A stretch of 64,000 nucleotides of DNA. Origin: Holacanthus passer (taxonomy: Eukaryota; Chordata; Actinopteri; Pomacanthidae). Shown in pieces: positions 21,776 to 32,443 of the stretch; within the stretch, counting starts at the first letter, position 1; each line of letters opens with the position of its first letter. Under the pieces are notes generated by a model. It was not told the origin of the DNA. It searched no databases and worked only from the letters and a program-made list of their open reading frames with translations. Location of the stretch: positions 1,974,001 to 2,038,000 of the forward strand of contig JAFREQ010000047.1 of NCBI GenBank assembly GCA_025331565.1. Direction: 5' to 3'. The position numbers and the translations under genes were made by a program.

Positions 21776-22836
21776 GTCATGCTGAGTTCCTGTTCAGGCT
21801 GGGCAGCAGCCATCCCCTGATCCTGTTCCGCTCCAGCTCGGCCGCAGCCATCACCTGTTCCGGTTCCTGTTCCGGCTTGGCCGCAGCCATCCCAAACTCC
21901 TGATCTGGCTCAGCCCCAGCTATCGCCTGTTCCCGTTCCATTCCGGTTCAGCCACAGCCATCACCTGTTCCAGTTCCTGTTCCAGCTTGGCCGCAGCCAT
22001 CACCTGTTCCATTTCCGGCCTGGCCCCAGCCATCGCCTGGTCCTGTTCCTGTTGTGGCTCAGCTGCAGCCACAATCTGTTTTTCCAGTGCCCCAGCCGCA
22101 GCACCCTGTCGAACCAGAGCCCGAGCTGCAGCCCCCTGTCAAACCAGAGCCTGAGCTGCAGCCCTCTGTTCACCCACACCCTCCTGAGCCCGAGTGGCTA
22201 CCTCCAGACTCTCCATATCCTCCTGAGCCCAAGCGGCTGCCTCCAGATCCTCCAGTTCCTCCTGAGCCCGAGCGGCAGTCTCCAGACTCTCCAGTTGCTC
22301 CTCAGCCCAAGCGGCACCCACCAGACCCTCCAGACTCCAAGCCCGAGTCACCTGTTTCCCCTGAGCCAGAGCAACCGCCTCCTGTTCCTCCTGGGTCTCA
22401 GCAGCCACCTCCTGTTCCTCCTGAGCCACAGCAGCCAAGGGTCCAGGTGCTGCAGCAACCTCAGCTTTCTCCGGTTTCACAATCGTACCAGCTAGATTCC
22501 CTGTTGCCAGCCTCAGCTGCTCACCTCTCTGTCCCTCACCCAACTATTGCCGCTGGTCTCCAGTCCTGCACCCCTGTCGCCACCTGTCTCCAGTCCTGCC
22601 TCCCTATCATGGTCGGCCTCCTGCCCTGCCTCCCTGTTGCTGCCAGCCTCCTGCCCCTCCCTGAATTTGCCACTGGCCTCAAGGAGTTCCATCTCTGTTC
22701 CTGCCAGTCTTGTGAGCATTATCCTCTTTGTGCCTGACCTCTGTCCAGTCTCCAAATCCACCAGAGGTCCCCTCCATTCTGTTATTTTCCAGGTCACTCA
22801 TCCTTATTACTCTCCATCCTCTTAACTATCTCCATT
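21776..22836 (+). pseudogene. Proline-rich coding-like repeat, segment 4
   Basis: The plus strand holds a 227-codon frame at 22054-22737 with P-E-P-E-L-Q-P and P-P-D-P-P-V-P-P-E-P-E-R repeats. The preceding 21840-22050 reads P-V-P-V-P-A-W-P-Q-P-S in broken frames. The tail (22745-22805, CCACCAGAGGTCCCC and CCAGGTCACTCATCC) matches the tail of segment 1 in inverse orientation, so both ends of the 2.8-kb block are the same sequence. No known domain and no promoter were seen. It may be a retrogene- or transposon-derived family, unidentified. Confidence 0.4.
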
Positions 22837-23782
22837 TTCCGCGAGTTGCAATTGGATTGTACACTATCTGTATCCAAGAAAGTCACCAATCTTTGGGGTC
22901 AATTTGCAAGAACAAAGTGGACAGCACACAGCAAGAAGGCACGGGTTGTATGGACCTGAAAACAAAAACATATGTACTATATGATCAGTATCGGTGCAAG
23001 ACAGCTGATGGTCACCACAGAAGTCTTGGTTTAGACAGCAGGAGCACATTGGTATTGACGGATGAATCACAAACAGATGCACTGCAGTAAAGAAAATTTC
23101 AGAAATTAATATCAGTAATGTCTGTACATTTAGGACATATCGTTAAATAAAAACACTTTAAACAATTAAAGCAAACTTCCAACATATTGCGCCATAATAC
23201 ATGTAATGCACATTATGAAAACATGGTGAGGGGGCATCAACTAAATTCTGTGAACACACCTTGTTCACTGATATATCCATTGATACTGGCTACTTTCAAC
23301 CGCCACCGTTTCTCTGTCATGGAAGACATTTTTCTGTGGACAATTGAGGCACATGCTGAACAGAAAAACTAAGTTTCTGAGGGAACATAGTTGAGGCACT
23401 GGACAACAGCATCAACTGTTTTTTCTCAAATATGTTTAAATTTGATTAATATCACAACTAATGCAAAATCTACCTTGAAGATGTGTCATGATTCCGTATA
23501 ACACCTGGGATTATAGGTTCAATCTGCCTGCAAACAGCCACTCTGTCTATTATACCTGGCCTATTTCTTTACCTCAGCTAGGTTGAAAGCATTCTCCATA
23601 TTTATGACATTTACTGTAAAATACTCACTTTCACTCTCTCAACTCAGCTGTGACACCATAGTTCACTGTTTTAATCTGGGTTTTTCTCTGCATTTATCTA
23701 TTTTTTAAGGCAAGCTTTCACCTGTTTCTGCAAAATAACAAATGATAAGAACAGAGGAGACAGAGAAGAATCGCATACAATT
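22837..23782. other. Intergenic region without supported gene
   Basis: No conserved exon, RNA gene or strong repeat was recognised. Short open frames near 22864-23090 and 23187-23372 lack recognisable sequence and splice context. Confidence 0.5.
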
Positions 23783-24425
23783 GTGTGACGGGGAGTGGGG
23801 AGGGACCCAAATGCAACACATCGAAACTGATGGCAGAAATGGGCCTTTATTAAAGGCAAAAGAAATCTTAACAAACAAAAACTCACAGCAAAGATAGTCC
23901 AAAAAACCAGGGGAACAGGCAGACATAAACCACGAACATGAAACAAGAGACAGCGAACCGATCCAAAAAATAGCGTACCAACTGAAGGGCGTTAAGCAAG
24001 AACAAAAGAGGAGAAGAAACAATCCGGCAAGGGCTGACAGAAATGGAGTGGCTTATATAATGTCCTGATTAGTTGTTGGCTGCAGCTGAGAACACAGGTG
24101 ACAAGATGAGGTGGGAGTGGCTGACAGGTAAGGTGAGGCAGAGGTGGGGTGAGTAGAAAAGTACCAGGACCTGAGGTGAGAAGCTATGGCAGGTGAATAG
24201 TGACAGACTGACAGAACTTAGACAGGTAAACTATGACAGGTAAACTAAGACAGGACTATAACTGACAGAACTATGACAGAACGCAGACAGAAAACCAAGA
24301 CATAGAACTAAGACAGAACTACAACACAGAACTAAGAAACGGAACTAGGACAAGACATGACAACAGAGGCAGGACAAAATCTAAGGCTGAACAAAAACTA
24401 AACAGAGGCCTGGCTAGCATGGCAT
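23783..24425. repeat. Dispersed fish repeat with degenerate GACAG-rich end
   Basis: It starts GTGTGACGGGGAGTGGGG and contains CCCAAATGCA, a TTTATTAAAGGCAAAAG stretch and ACAAACAAAAACTCAC, a combination common to a widely dispersed teleost repeat family. The second half (about 24125-24400) is an irregular run of ACTAAGACAG, ACTATGACAG and AACTACAAC words. I cannot assign it to a transposon class. No protein-coding frame of note is present. Confidence 0.45.
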
Positions 24426-25186
24426 CTTTAATACCACGTGATAAACAATTATTTTTTTCCCCCTTTTTTTGTGTGTTTTTGAGCACGTTGAGCCAATCAA
24501 CGGGATGACTAAGTCAACAAGGGATAACTTGGTTCTAAATTAAAGACTTCCTGCACTGAATAGCGTAATGAGGTTTTACAAATGGGGAGACCATCACACT
24601 TGGTAGTAAATATGCAGCAGAGAAAGGAAGGCACCTATCCCATGTTTTCAGCCAGCAGCCCTGTGTGAATAAAATTGACCTTTAAAGTTGACAAAATTTT
24701 CAAACTGATAAATATGCAGTTGAAAGTGTTCATTAAGCATCTGATGAAGCTGGAGGCCAAGAATGAGGATTTAAAGTTATTCTTTTTGTGGTTTGTATGC
24801 TGTGTTGTTTGTGTTGTGCTGCAGTGACCCACTGTGCCAGAGCTGCAGCGGTCTCTACCAGCCCCTCTGTCAGTTTCCCTGCTGCCAGCCTCCAGTCCTG
24901 CAGTTCTGTCACTGGCTTACTGCTCAGCTCTCCAGCTGATGTTGCTAAAAAATAACCATAAAAATACCACTGCAATCAATGTTTTTAAAAGACAATAGAC
25001 ACAGCCAGCTGGACAAACATAGGTGGTGCGAACTGTGAGCAGAGTTTGGAGAGAGTCAGCACAGTCATATCAAAAGGGGAGTTTTCTCTTTGACATCTGT
25101 ATGGATGAGGCCAGTCCTCAGGTACACCAAAATTGCCAATTACATTGTATAAAAATTGTGCTATGTTTTCATCAGTGTTTAATTTT
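24426..25186. other. Intergenic region without supported gene
   Basis: No exon or RNA gene was recognised. A patch near 24825-24915 (CTGCAGCGGTCTCTACCAGCC) resembles the tail of the proline-rich block at about 22555-22680 and may be a small diverged fragment of the same family. Confidence 0.4.
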
Positions 25187-25394
25187 CATCATGGTAATCT
25201 TCATTAAAAAATAGATTCTATACATTCCACATTTTTTTAATTAGTATTATTCAATGTATTACCTTAAGTTCAAAATCTAGACAACACAGATATTGTTTTC
25301 ATCAGTCTACTGCGTACACGCAGCCCTCAGTGCAAGTGCTTTTTGGGTTCAGTGTTGCACATCATGCACAGTAAGATGAACACATAATTGTGTG

Positions 25395-25408
25395 CACCAG
25401 AGGGTGCT
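25395..25408 (+). promoter_or_regulatory. CTCF-like motif upstream of tRNA-Pro(AGG)
   Basis: CACCAGAGGGTGCT lies about 105 bases before the tRNA gene and fits the CTCF core (CCASYAGRKGGCR) apart from a C-to-T change. Equivalent motifs in the same orientation relative to the tRNA stand at 26235-26249 and 27027-27040. Binding is inferred, not shown. Confidence 0.4.
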
Positions 25409-25513
25409 GTTGGACCAGATATGATTTGGAGCACCAAGTTGCCACATCACCAGTTTGAAGTTAAACCATAGATTTTAACAGCACACAATCACAGCTGTGC
25501 AGCTGCAGATATT

Positions 25514-25585
25514 GGCTCGTTGGTCTAGGGGTATGATTCTCGCTTAGGGTGCGAGAGGTCCCGGGTTCAAATCCCGGACGAGCCC
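25514..25585 (+). tRNA. tRNA-Pro (anticodon AGG)
   Basis: The 72-base gene folds as a standard cloverleaf: acceptor GGCTCGT pairs with ACGAGCC, the anticodon stem CTCGC/GCGAG encloses TTAGGGT with anticodon AGG, and the T arm CCGGG-TTCAAAT-CCCGG is perfect. The internal promoter B box GGTTCAAATCC is intact. A T6 run immediately after position 85 is a good RNA polymerase III terminator. No intron and, as normal in eukaryotes, no encoded CCA. It should be functional. Confidence 0.95.
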
Positions 25586-25796
25586 TTTTTTGTCCTCTGG
25601 GGATCACAAACTATAGAGTTTGGTTCTGCGTTTTTCACGACAGCAACCTATGAAATACAAAAACATGCACCAGTAAATTTAGTACATCAAATCATTTAAT
25701 ACAACTTTTTCCAAGAACCAGCAAAGCACAAACTGTCCTGTCCTGGACCCAACCAAATATTAAAAGTGATAATTTGATTTATGATTATGTTAGTTT

Positions 25797-26016
25797 GACC
25801 AATTACTTTTGGTCCCTGAAAAAGGTGGAGGGCACATATAAAATGTGTTGTAATTCCTACGCCGTTCACCTGATTTAGCTGTAAATACCCTCAAATTGAA
25901 AGTCTGCACTTTTAAAGCAAATCTTGATTTTTTCATTTCACATCCATTGTGGTGGTGTACAGAGCCGAAATACTGAAAATTGTGTCAATGTCCAAATATT
26001 TATGGACCTGACTGTA
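25797..26016. mobile_element. Fragment of a widespread fish DNA repeat
   Basis: The stretch from ACCAATTACTTTTGGTCC to AAATATTTATGGACCTGACTGTA includes GTTGTAATTCCTACGCCG, CTCAAATTGAAAGTCTGC and TTGTGGTGGTGTACAGAGCC. This combination is characteristic of a high-copy non-autonomous element in teleost genomes. The right terminus (GACCTGACTGTA) looks intact, while the left is probably the other end of a short internally deleted copy. It lies in the spacer of the tRNA inverted duplication. Superfamily not determined. Confidence 0.5.
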
Positions 26017-26128
26017 CACATATATATTGTCAGAAAAAGACCAGTTTATGACTTGAAAGCCATAAGTGAGCATGAGATAGACTGCTTAGAGGCATAACTA
26101 CATGACCTTTAACTGTGGTAACAAAGTA

Positions 26129-26200
26129 GGGTTCGTCTGGGATTTGAACCCCGGACCTCTCGCACCCTAAGCGAGAATCACACCCCTAGACCAACGAGCC
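26129..26200 (-). pseudogene. tRNA-Pro(AGG)-like gene, probably decayed
   Basis: The anticodon arm with AGG is intact, but an acceptor mismatch (C against A at the third pair), a T-stem G/A mismatch (CGGGG against CCCAG) and a D-loop change separate it from the copy at 25514. Downstream only TTT is found, so the usual T-run terminator is missing. The B box is still GGTTCAAATCC. It is probably a weak gene or pseudogene made by the inverted duplication. Confidence 0.75.
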
Positions 26201-26234
26201 GGTCAAGAGACCCATGTGACAATTCAGGTCCGAC

Positions 26235-26249
26235 AGCACCCTCTGGTGG
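26235..26249 (-). promoter_or_regulatory. CTCF-like motif upstream of the decayed tRNA-Pro
   Basis: On the minus strand CCACCAGAGGGTGCT is very close to the canonical CTCF core. It lies about 35 bases upstream of the tRNA-like gene and corresponds to the motif at 25395. Confidence 0.4.
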
Positions 26250-26875
26250 CCACAGACCTATGTTCACCCTTGCATGATGTGTACTACTGAACCCTAAAAG
26301 CAGTGAGAGCTATTTGCACACAGTAGATTGATGAAACAGACTAATAGTAATGAGAACATGTATTAAATTAAATAAAATGTATTGAATGCAATGTTGTAAT
26401 GAAGATTACCATGCTGCAAAGCAAACAAAGATGAAAACTTAACCGACTTTGGTTGTGTATTATGATTCATATTGTGTACCACAGGGCAATTCATTCACAT
26501 GTCTGGCATATCTTCATTTCATGTCTACCCACTGCCTGTATGTATTGGACTAAACTTTGCCCTGAACATGACAGTGTTTGTCAAGTCTTACAGACGCGTA
26601 GGAATTCGGTCTCACTGCAGCTTTCTAAACTGTACTGTCTAGCGTAGAAAGTAGTGAGTAAATTAAGAGCAGTGTCTTGACTGATTGTACACCTAATGTC
26701 ATGAATGAGTCTCTATGAGGAGTTTTCTGACAGTTTCTCAAGGGTGCTAAGTTTCCTTTTTTCATTTAAGTAAAGCTTAACTATTTTGAGTTTGTGTAAC
26801 TGAATTCTTCCACTAGCTGCTTTATTATGGATACAGCAAATGACTTTTGTCTTATACACTGTCCTCATAAAAGCA

Positions 26876-26947
26876 GGGCTCGTCCGGGATTTGAACCCGG
26901 GACCTCTCGCACCCAAAGCGAGAATCATACCCCTAGACCAACGAGCC
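26876..26947 (-). tRNA. tRNA-Pro (anticodon TGG)
   Basis: The minus-strand sequence folds as a full cloverleaf with acceptor GGCTCGT/ACGAGCC, anticodon stem CTCGC/GCGAG around TTTGGGT (anticodon TGG), and a perfect T arm CCGGG-TTCAAAT-CCCGG. It differs from the gene at 25514 essentially only in the anticodon. A TTTT run follows within a few bases, enough for RNA polymerase III termination. It should read CCA and related proline codons. Confidence 0.95.
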
Positions 26948-27026
26948 GGTGTAAAGGTGGAAGTGTGATATCACCTGTCAAACTGGTGATGTGGCAGATT
27001 GGAGGCCGAGTACATTTGTCTGAACA

Positions 27027-27040
27027 ATACCCTCTAGTGG
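27027..27040 (-). promoter_or_regulatory. CTCF-like motif upstream of tRNA-Pro(TGG)
   Basis: On the minus strand CCACTAGAGGGTAT lies about 80 bases upstream of the tRNA. The intervening stretch shares TGCCACATCACCAGTTTGA with the region upstream of the tRNA at 25514 (25440-25458), showing that the two genes and their upstream DNA are one duplicated cassette. Confidence 0.35.
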
Positions 27041-27505
27041 TCATCAGGGGGAACAGCACGCTGACTGTTAGTCAGGGGGAATAAGGGGAATTACTTGTAT
27101 AAGACCTTTCAACTAACTCATTTTTCAGACAGCTGTCATGAATGACTGTTGTGCTTGTCTTTATGCTTCTGATGGGTCAAATCACATCATACTTGTAATA
27201 ATAACTGAGATCATATCTGTGTTATGTCGATTTGTCTGTAGGTGAAATTAAATTATGAATCCTTTAACTGCCACTTTGAGGCACTAATTACTTTGCATAT
27301 AATGTTCACATTCATTTTGCTTCCTTGCTACACACACTCACATGTCACTCATCGGAAACCGAAATTCATTCGGAGCCTGCAAGTCACAGCCGTGGTCACA
27401 CTTAACCCACATACATTGCACAGTCTGCATGTCCGCCTGCTCCAGTTAGCTTCAGGCTAGTTGACCAGATTCAGCGCCTGCCAGGTTTGGAGTCACATAT
27501 TCAAG

Positions 27506-30500
27506 ATGGCTACAGAAGCGAAACGACCCAAGGTAAGTTTGATCAGTCTGAACACAAAATAACAGAGATGATATATGTTTGTATGTGTTTGTGTAGGCGT
27601 TGTTTCTGTGTGTATAACGTTACGTGTGGTAAAGTTGGAGGCTACTTAAGCTAGCCAGCTAAAGTTATCACCCGTTATCCTGTATTGTTGCTGCTGTTGG
27701 TTTTATTATCTCAAAGCAGCTGCTCGTTCACTTAAAGCTAATCCTGTCTAGAGTTGATGGTCATTGCTGTTTTGACCTTTATGTGCACATTTATCTTTTA
27801 GTACGATTTGAGTAGTTCATTGCATTGTTTGTCTAATGCCAAATGTAAATATACTGTAGATGAGCAGTGCTGTTTATAATCCAGCCAGTGATCAGTCATG
27901 TATGTGTCCCTAGAAAAGGCCACTATACTTTTAACTCTAACATCCTCCATCATCTAACTTCTGTATTTATTGATTCTTGTCATCAGAATTCACATAAACT
28001 TTTGCTGTAATAGCAGATCACATCTTCACCACCATTCATAACAGCATAGTTTATTATTAAAACCCAAGATGGATACCAGCCTTGAAATTGTCACCATTTT
28101 GAGGTTATTGGAAACCATATATCCTGTGAAACAAGGCACCGGCTTTGTTACTTGGCAGTACTAGAAGAGAGGCGGTCACCCTCCTGTAATTGTACAGCTG
28201 TGGTTGTGTAGTGGCTCTGTCTGAAATACAGGCACATTGTCACACATGACTGCTGATGTTGTTGATGTTTGAGTTTTTATCCATGTGCTGGCAGGTGGCT
28301 GATGGTTCAGAGCTCAGTCCCCTGCAGAGTTTTCTACAGTGGTGCGACAGAGTCTGCTTGGTGCTCAGCAGTAAGGTCAGTTATCACAAACCTGCACTCA
28401 GGTGACACAATACTGGCAGATTTGTTTTCTCACAAATTGGGAGCAAACATTTGAAAACAAGAAAAAAAACCTGAAAACTGGAAAATGACAAAAGCAGTTA
28501 TGAACTTAATATTGACCCCAGGAAAATAAAATCTGCAAACTTATTTCCATTTGATCGCTCACTATAAATAAATATGTATCAATCCATCATCTCCTAACCT
28601 AGTATGCCAAATCCTGTTATTGAACCGGTCACAAAAAGGAGGATTTTCTGTCCCAGCTCCTTAAATTAATATGTCTGTCAGCCAGGCAGTTTTTTTCTTT
28701 CATTGTTCAGTATTTAACACAAGTTTCTCTGTAGGTGTGTGTGAGTAAAGAGGGAACAGTGGCAGAGTATGGGATGCTGGCGAAGGACAACATAGAGGAG
28801 GGGGAGGTTTTATTCACCATCCCCAGATCAGCTCTTCTCCACCAGGGAACAACCGAGGTAGCTGCCCTGCTGGAGAAAGGTGACAGAATTACAAAGAAGT
28901 TTTCTCGAGGTTGAAGCTGCCTGCATCACTCCTCTGTTTGTAACATCTCTTTTTGTCCCTCACAGAGAGGTCTTCTCTGGAGAGCTCATCTGGCTGGGTC
29001 CCCTTGCTGCTGGCTCTGCTGTATGAGTTTACGTCCTCACAGTCCCACTGGAAACCCTACCTCTCTCTGTGGACCGACTTCAAGACGCTTGACCACCCCA
29101 TGTTCTGGTTAGAGAACAGCTTTAAATCAGTGTCCCCATCCTAGAGTTAACTGTTTTTTTCCTCGACATTTCTGTTGCTGAAGTGTGACTTTCATCCGTC
29201 CAGGTCTAAAGAGGAGAGAGACAGACTGTTGAGGGGAACAGGTATTCCAGAGGCTGTGGACAGGGACCTGGCTAACATCCAGAGGGAATACGCCGACGTG
29301 ATCCTTCCCTTCATCACCAAGCATCCTGACCTCTGGAACCCTGACACACACACACTGGAGCTGTACACACAGCTGGTGGCCTTTGTCATGGCCTACAGGT
29401 TGGTGAGCATGAGGCAAAACACACTCACGTGCATAAAGTGTCTGGATCTTCTATTCCTTAGTGTCCTCCTAAATTCACCCCTGTGATCTCTTTCCTCCCT
29501 CCCACCACCCCCCACCTGTTTTTCACATCTGTAGTTTCCAGGAACCACAGGAAGAGGATGATGATGAAGAGGATGAGGAGGATGAGGAGGATGAGAAGGC
29601 CCCCAACCCACCGATGATGGTTCCCATGGCGGACATGCTCAACCACGTGTCCAATCACAATGCTAATCTGGAGTTTACACCAGTGAGGAGGCACAGTTTG
29701 TTGTTTAGTTTGCCAGAACAACTTCTCATCAATGAAAACACATCACTTCCTCTCTCATTCTCTCTACTCTCCATCTTTCTCAGGACAGTTTGAAGATGGT
29801 TTGCATGCGCCCCATTCATAAAGGAGAGGAGGTGTTTAACACTTACGGGCAGATGGCCAACTGGCAGCTGCTGCATATGTACGGCTTCACAGAGTCGTAT
29901 CAAAGCAACAGCAACGACACTGTTGACATCCCCATCACCAGCCTCTACAAAGTTGTCACACAAGGTGATTGACACATTACAGAACGACAAGAGAGACATG
30001 TTGAGAAAAGAAACGAGACAAATTTCAATTTTGAAGAGTTTAAAGTGGATGTTCAGGGGAGAAGATGTGATTAGCCGAGGGCTGGATGACCACATGCATT
30101 CCACCACATTTATTTGACCACATTTGTTTGCAATCTGAAATGAGTCCCTTTGCTTTTGGAAGCTGTTTCTTGAATTCAGTGTTGCTGTTTAACTGAGTTA
30201 CAGTAAGATGACCTCGTCCTGAGGGAGCTCATTCAAGTGAGCAAAGCAAAACAAAGTTTGCCTAAGGGAGCGGGTGATTTTCTTTTCCAGGGAATCTAGC
30301 AACAGCACATCAGAACACTTGTACCCATTCTTTTGTCTGATCTCACACACCTGCAGCTTGTTGACACATTATCTCTTGGGGAAAAAAAAAGCACCAATTG
30401 ATTACATACACTGTCCAGATTGAGGGAGCATTCAATGTGCATGACAGACATCATTAATTGACATTAAATTACAAACTGCCACCTTTAATCCTACTTGAAT

Positions 30501-31436
30501 TTGCAGGCCTCAATGTTGTATTGTCTGTGATTACCTGTGCACATGTTTGCTGCCTAGTGAAAAAAATCACAGCTGGTCAACTGTCACCAGCTGATGTTTG
30601 AGAACTGTGCAGATTTGTGGAAAGTAGGTTAACAGGAGTGAATCTAAATCTGCATTTCTGTATGAGTGGAAACAAAGCATAGGTAGATATACTTCAAACC
30701 ACATGCGGACATACTACAATGGAAGGTGGCATTTGGAAATGCTTTGGATGTGGACGCAAATACAAGCCCCTGTTCCTTTGTGCTTCCCCTCAATCCTCTC
30801 TCTTCATCCTTCCATCTTCTTTTCGTCCTAGGTATTCAGTCTGATTTGGACCGGCAGCTAGTGGAGGAGAAGTGGGAGATGCTGTGTCAGATGATGCAAG
30901 AGAAAGCAGCGTTTGTCTTTGGCAAACAGGGCTGCCTCACGGACACAGAGCTACATACTGTGCTCAAGGTGAGGGAGTACAGTTTCAATTCCACTGTTTG
31001 CTTGTACGCTGCACAAAACCTGGGAATGCACACCAGAGACCACTTTGTTAGAGGTGAATATTTGAGGAATGGCTGTGATTGGAAAAGTAACTCTTGCTTT
31101 GTGTATCTTCAGGTGCTGTGCATGTCAGAGGAGGAGTTCTCAGAGTTCAAAGATAATGAAGGATGGGAGGAAGACGAAGAGGAAGACGAGAAGATTTCCC
31201 TCGCTCTCTCTAACGAGGGTCTCCCTGAATTAAAGGCTTCATGGAAAAAGTTAATTCATGAAGCAGCCTGCCTGACTTTGAGGTCGTACGGAGAGGAAGG
31301 AAAGGATGTGGACCAGGCGCTGATAAAGGACAAGGCAGCACTTGCAGGACTGACCAGCAGGCAACAGAGAGCGCTAAATGTCCGCTACGGACAGAAGAGC
31401 ATCCTGCACAGACTGATGGAGCTCACAGAGTCTTGA
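27506..31436 (+). CDS. setd6: N-lysine methyltransferase SETD6 (nine coding exons)
   Basis: Exons: 27506-27532, 28295-28375, 28735-28879, 28966-29107, 29204-29398, 29535-29682, 29784-29964, 30832-30968, 31113-31436. All junctions are GT-AG, phases agree, and the product is 459 residues, the usual vertebrate length. SETD6 is a nuclear SET-domain monomethyltransferase; known mammalian substrates include RelA Lys310. The split SET domain is visible in M-V-P-M-A-D-M-L-N-H-V-S-N-H-N-A-N and F-N-T-Y-G-Q-M-A-N-W, which carry the cofactor-binding Asn-His and the catalytic Tyr. The C-terminal part from 30832 is the Rubisco-LSMT-like substrate-binding domain, ending V-R-Y-G-Q-K. An acidic D/E run at about 29550-29597 enlarges the loop found at this place in the human protein. 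The ATG was chosen because it precedes the first donor and gives M-A-T-E-A-K-R-P-K, like other SETD6 starts. It faces cnot1 tail to tail, as in human. Confidence 0.95.
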
Positions 31437-31494
31437 GTTTAGCTGAAGGAGTTTTTTTTTTTTTTTTTAAATGTCTCTCTCATTATACACTGTC

Positions 31495-31500
31495 AATAAA
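31495..31500 (+). terminator. Polyadenylation signal of setd6
   Basis: AATAAA lies 59 bases after the stop codon, following a long T run at 31451-31469. It implies a very short 3' untranslated region with cleavage at about 31515-31525. Confidence 0.7.
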
Positions 31501-31524
31501 TGTTTTTCATGAAGACAGATCTTG

Positions 31525-32410
31525 GATTTTCAGCACTTCTTGTTTTGGACACATGATTACTGTTGATGTGCAAGATGTTTTGCTATTATCTACATAAAAC
31601 AGGGATAATTTTGACTAAGTGTATCATTTGCAATAATCAGCACCAGCTTTGTGAATTGGAAAAGCATGTTTATGTCACAAAATGAGTTGTCTTTAACCCC
31701 AACTATTAGGACTGAGGTAAGATCACAGCATCTGCCCTCAGAGTGGACATGACAGTTCACAAAAGTCATAGCCTGTTTTAAACCTCTTGAATGTTATGAA
31801 CCTGTTCTAAGATGGTCGATGCTAACTGACAGCAACAGCTTCAATCAGCAGATCACAACCTGGATCTTTTTGCTCTGAAAACTCAAGCATCTTAATGCAC
31901 TTTAGCAGGGAAAACTTTTTCAAATTTACAAATGTGAACATGTTGTAGACATACAGCAGAAAAACTTTGCATCCAATTATCTGCAAACCTTCTAATTATG
32001 CATATGTAGAAGTAGAATTTGAGTGTCTTTTTGTAAGTTATGCCAAAAGTTAACCTGTGCAGATACTGGTTGTCACACTGAATATCATGAATATCATGAC
32101 TGAATCATAGTCTTCAAAACTGGAGGTCTGTTAAGAGCTTTTGTCATTTGAGTTATGACATGTTCCAGTCCTGTAATCCTGGGAGTCATGGCAGGCATCC
32201 CAGTCTTCTGGATATACATAATGCAGTAAAACATTTTCTGAAAACATGGGTGTTTCAAAAATAGGTCAACAGAACTTCAAAGACAATATTCAAACATTCA
32301 TTAGTTTCTAAGCACAGCTGTACCTGAGAGTTATGATTATAAAAATAGATGCATACTTTTCAAACATCTGGTATATTAGCATCATCTGATTACTCTTATA
32401 GTCCTGAATG
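31525..32410. other. Short intergenic space between setd6 and cnot1
   Basis: AT-rich sequence without recognisable gene, RNA or repeat. It separates the ends of the two convergent transcripts. Confidence 0.5.
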
Positions 32411-32437
32411 AACACAGATGCGTTGCAGTTTGAATGC

Positions 32438-32443
32438 TTTATT
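32438..32443 (-). terminator. Probable polyadenylation signal of cnot1
   Basis: On the minus strand AATAAA lies about 835 bases after the cnot1 stop, predicting cleavage at roughly 32415-32425. It is the most likely of the AATAAA words on this strand because it is near the end of transcribed-looking sequence. Other AATAAA matches closer to the stop could also be used. Confidence 0.5.

Larger units (their letters stand above)
25187..25585. repeat. Left arm of an inverted duplication carrying tRNA-Pro
   Basis: From CATGGTAATCTTCATTA (about 25187) through CATCAGTCTACTGCG, GGGTTCAGTG, CACATCATGCA and CACCAGAGGGTGCTGTTGG to the end of the tRNA, the sequence returns in reverse complement at 26129-26413. 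The arms have diverged by indels and many substitutions, most strongly outside the tRNA and the CACCAGAGGGTGCT motif. Confidence 0.65.
26129..26413. repeat. Right arm of the tRNA-Pro inverted duplication
   Basis: Reverse-complement partner of 25187-25585: AGCACCCTCTGGTGGCC, TGCATGATGTG, ACTGAACCC, GTAGATTGATGAAACAG and TGAAGATTACCATG correspond in inverse order. The arm is shorter than its partner by about 110 bases through deletions. Confidence 0.65.

Noticed and set aside
23783..24425. Retroviral or LTR remnant
   Set aside because: No paired long terminal repeats, primer-binding site or polymerase motif is visible, so only an unclassified repeat can be claimed.
26827..27084. Plus-strand frame with a plausible peptide at 26827-27084
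   Set aside because: It runs through the antisense strand of the tRNA-Pro gene at 26876-26947 and has no other support.
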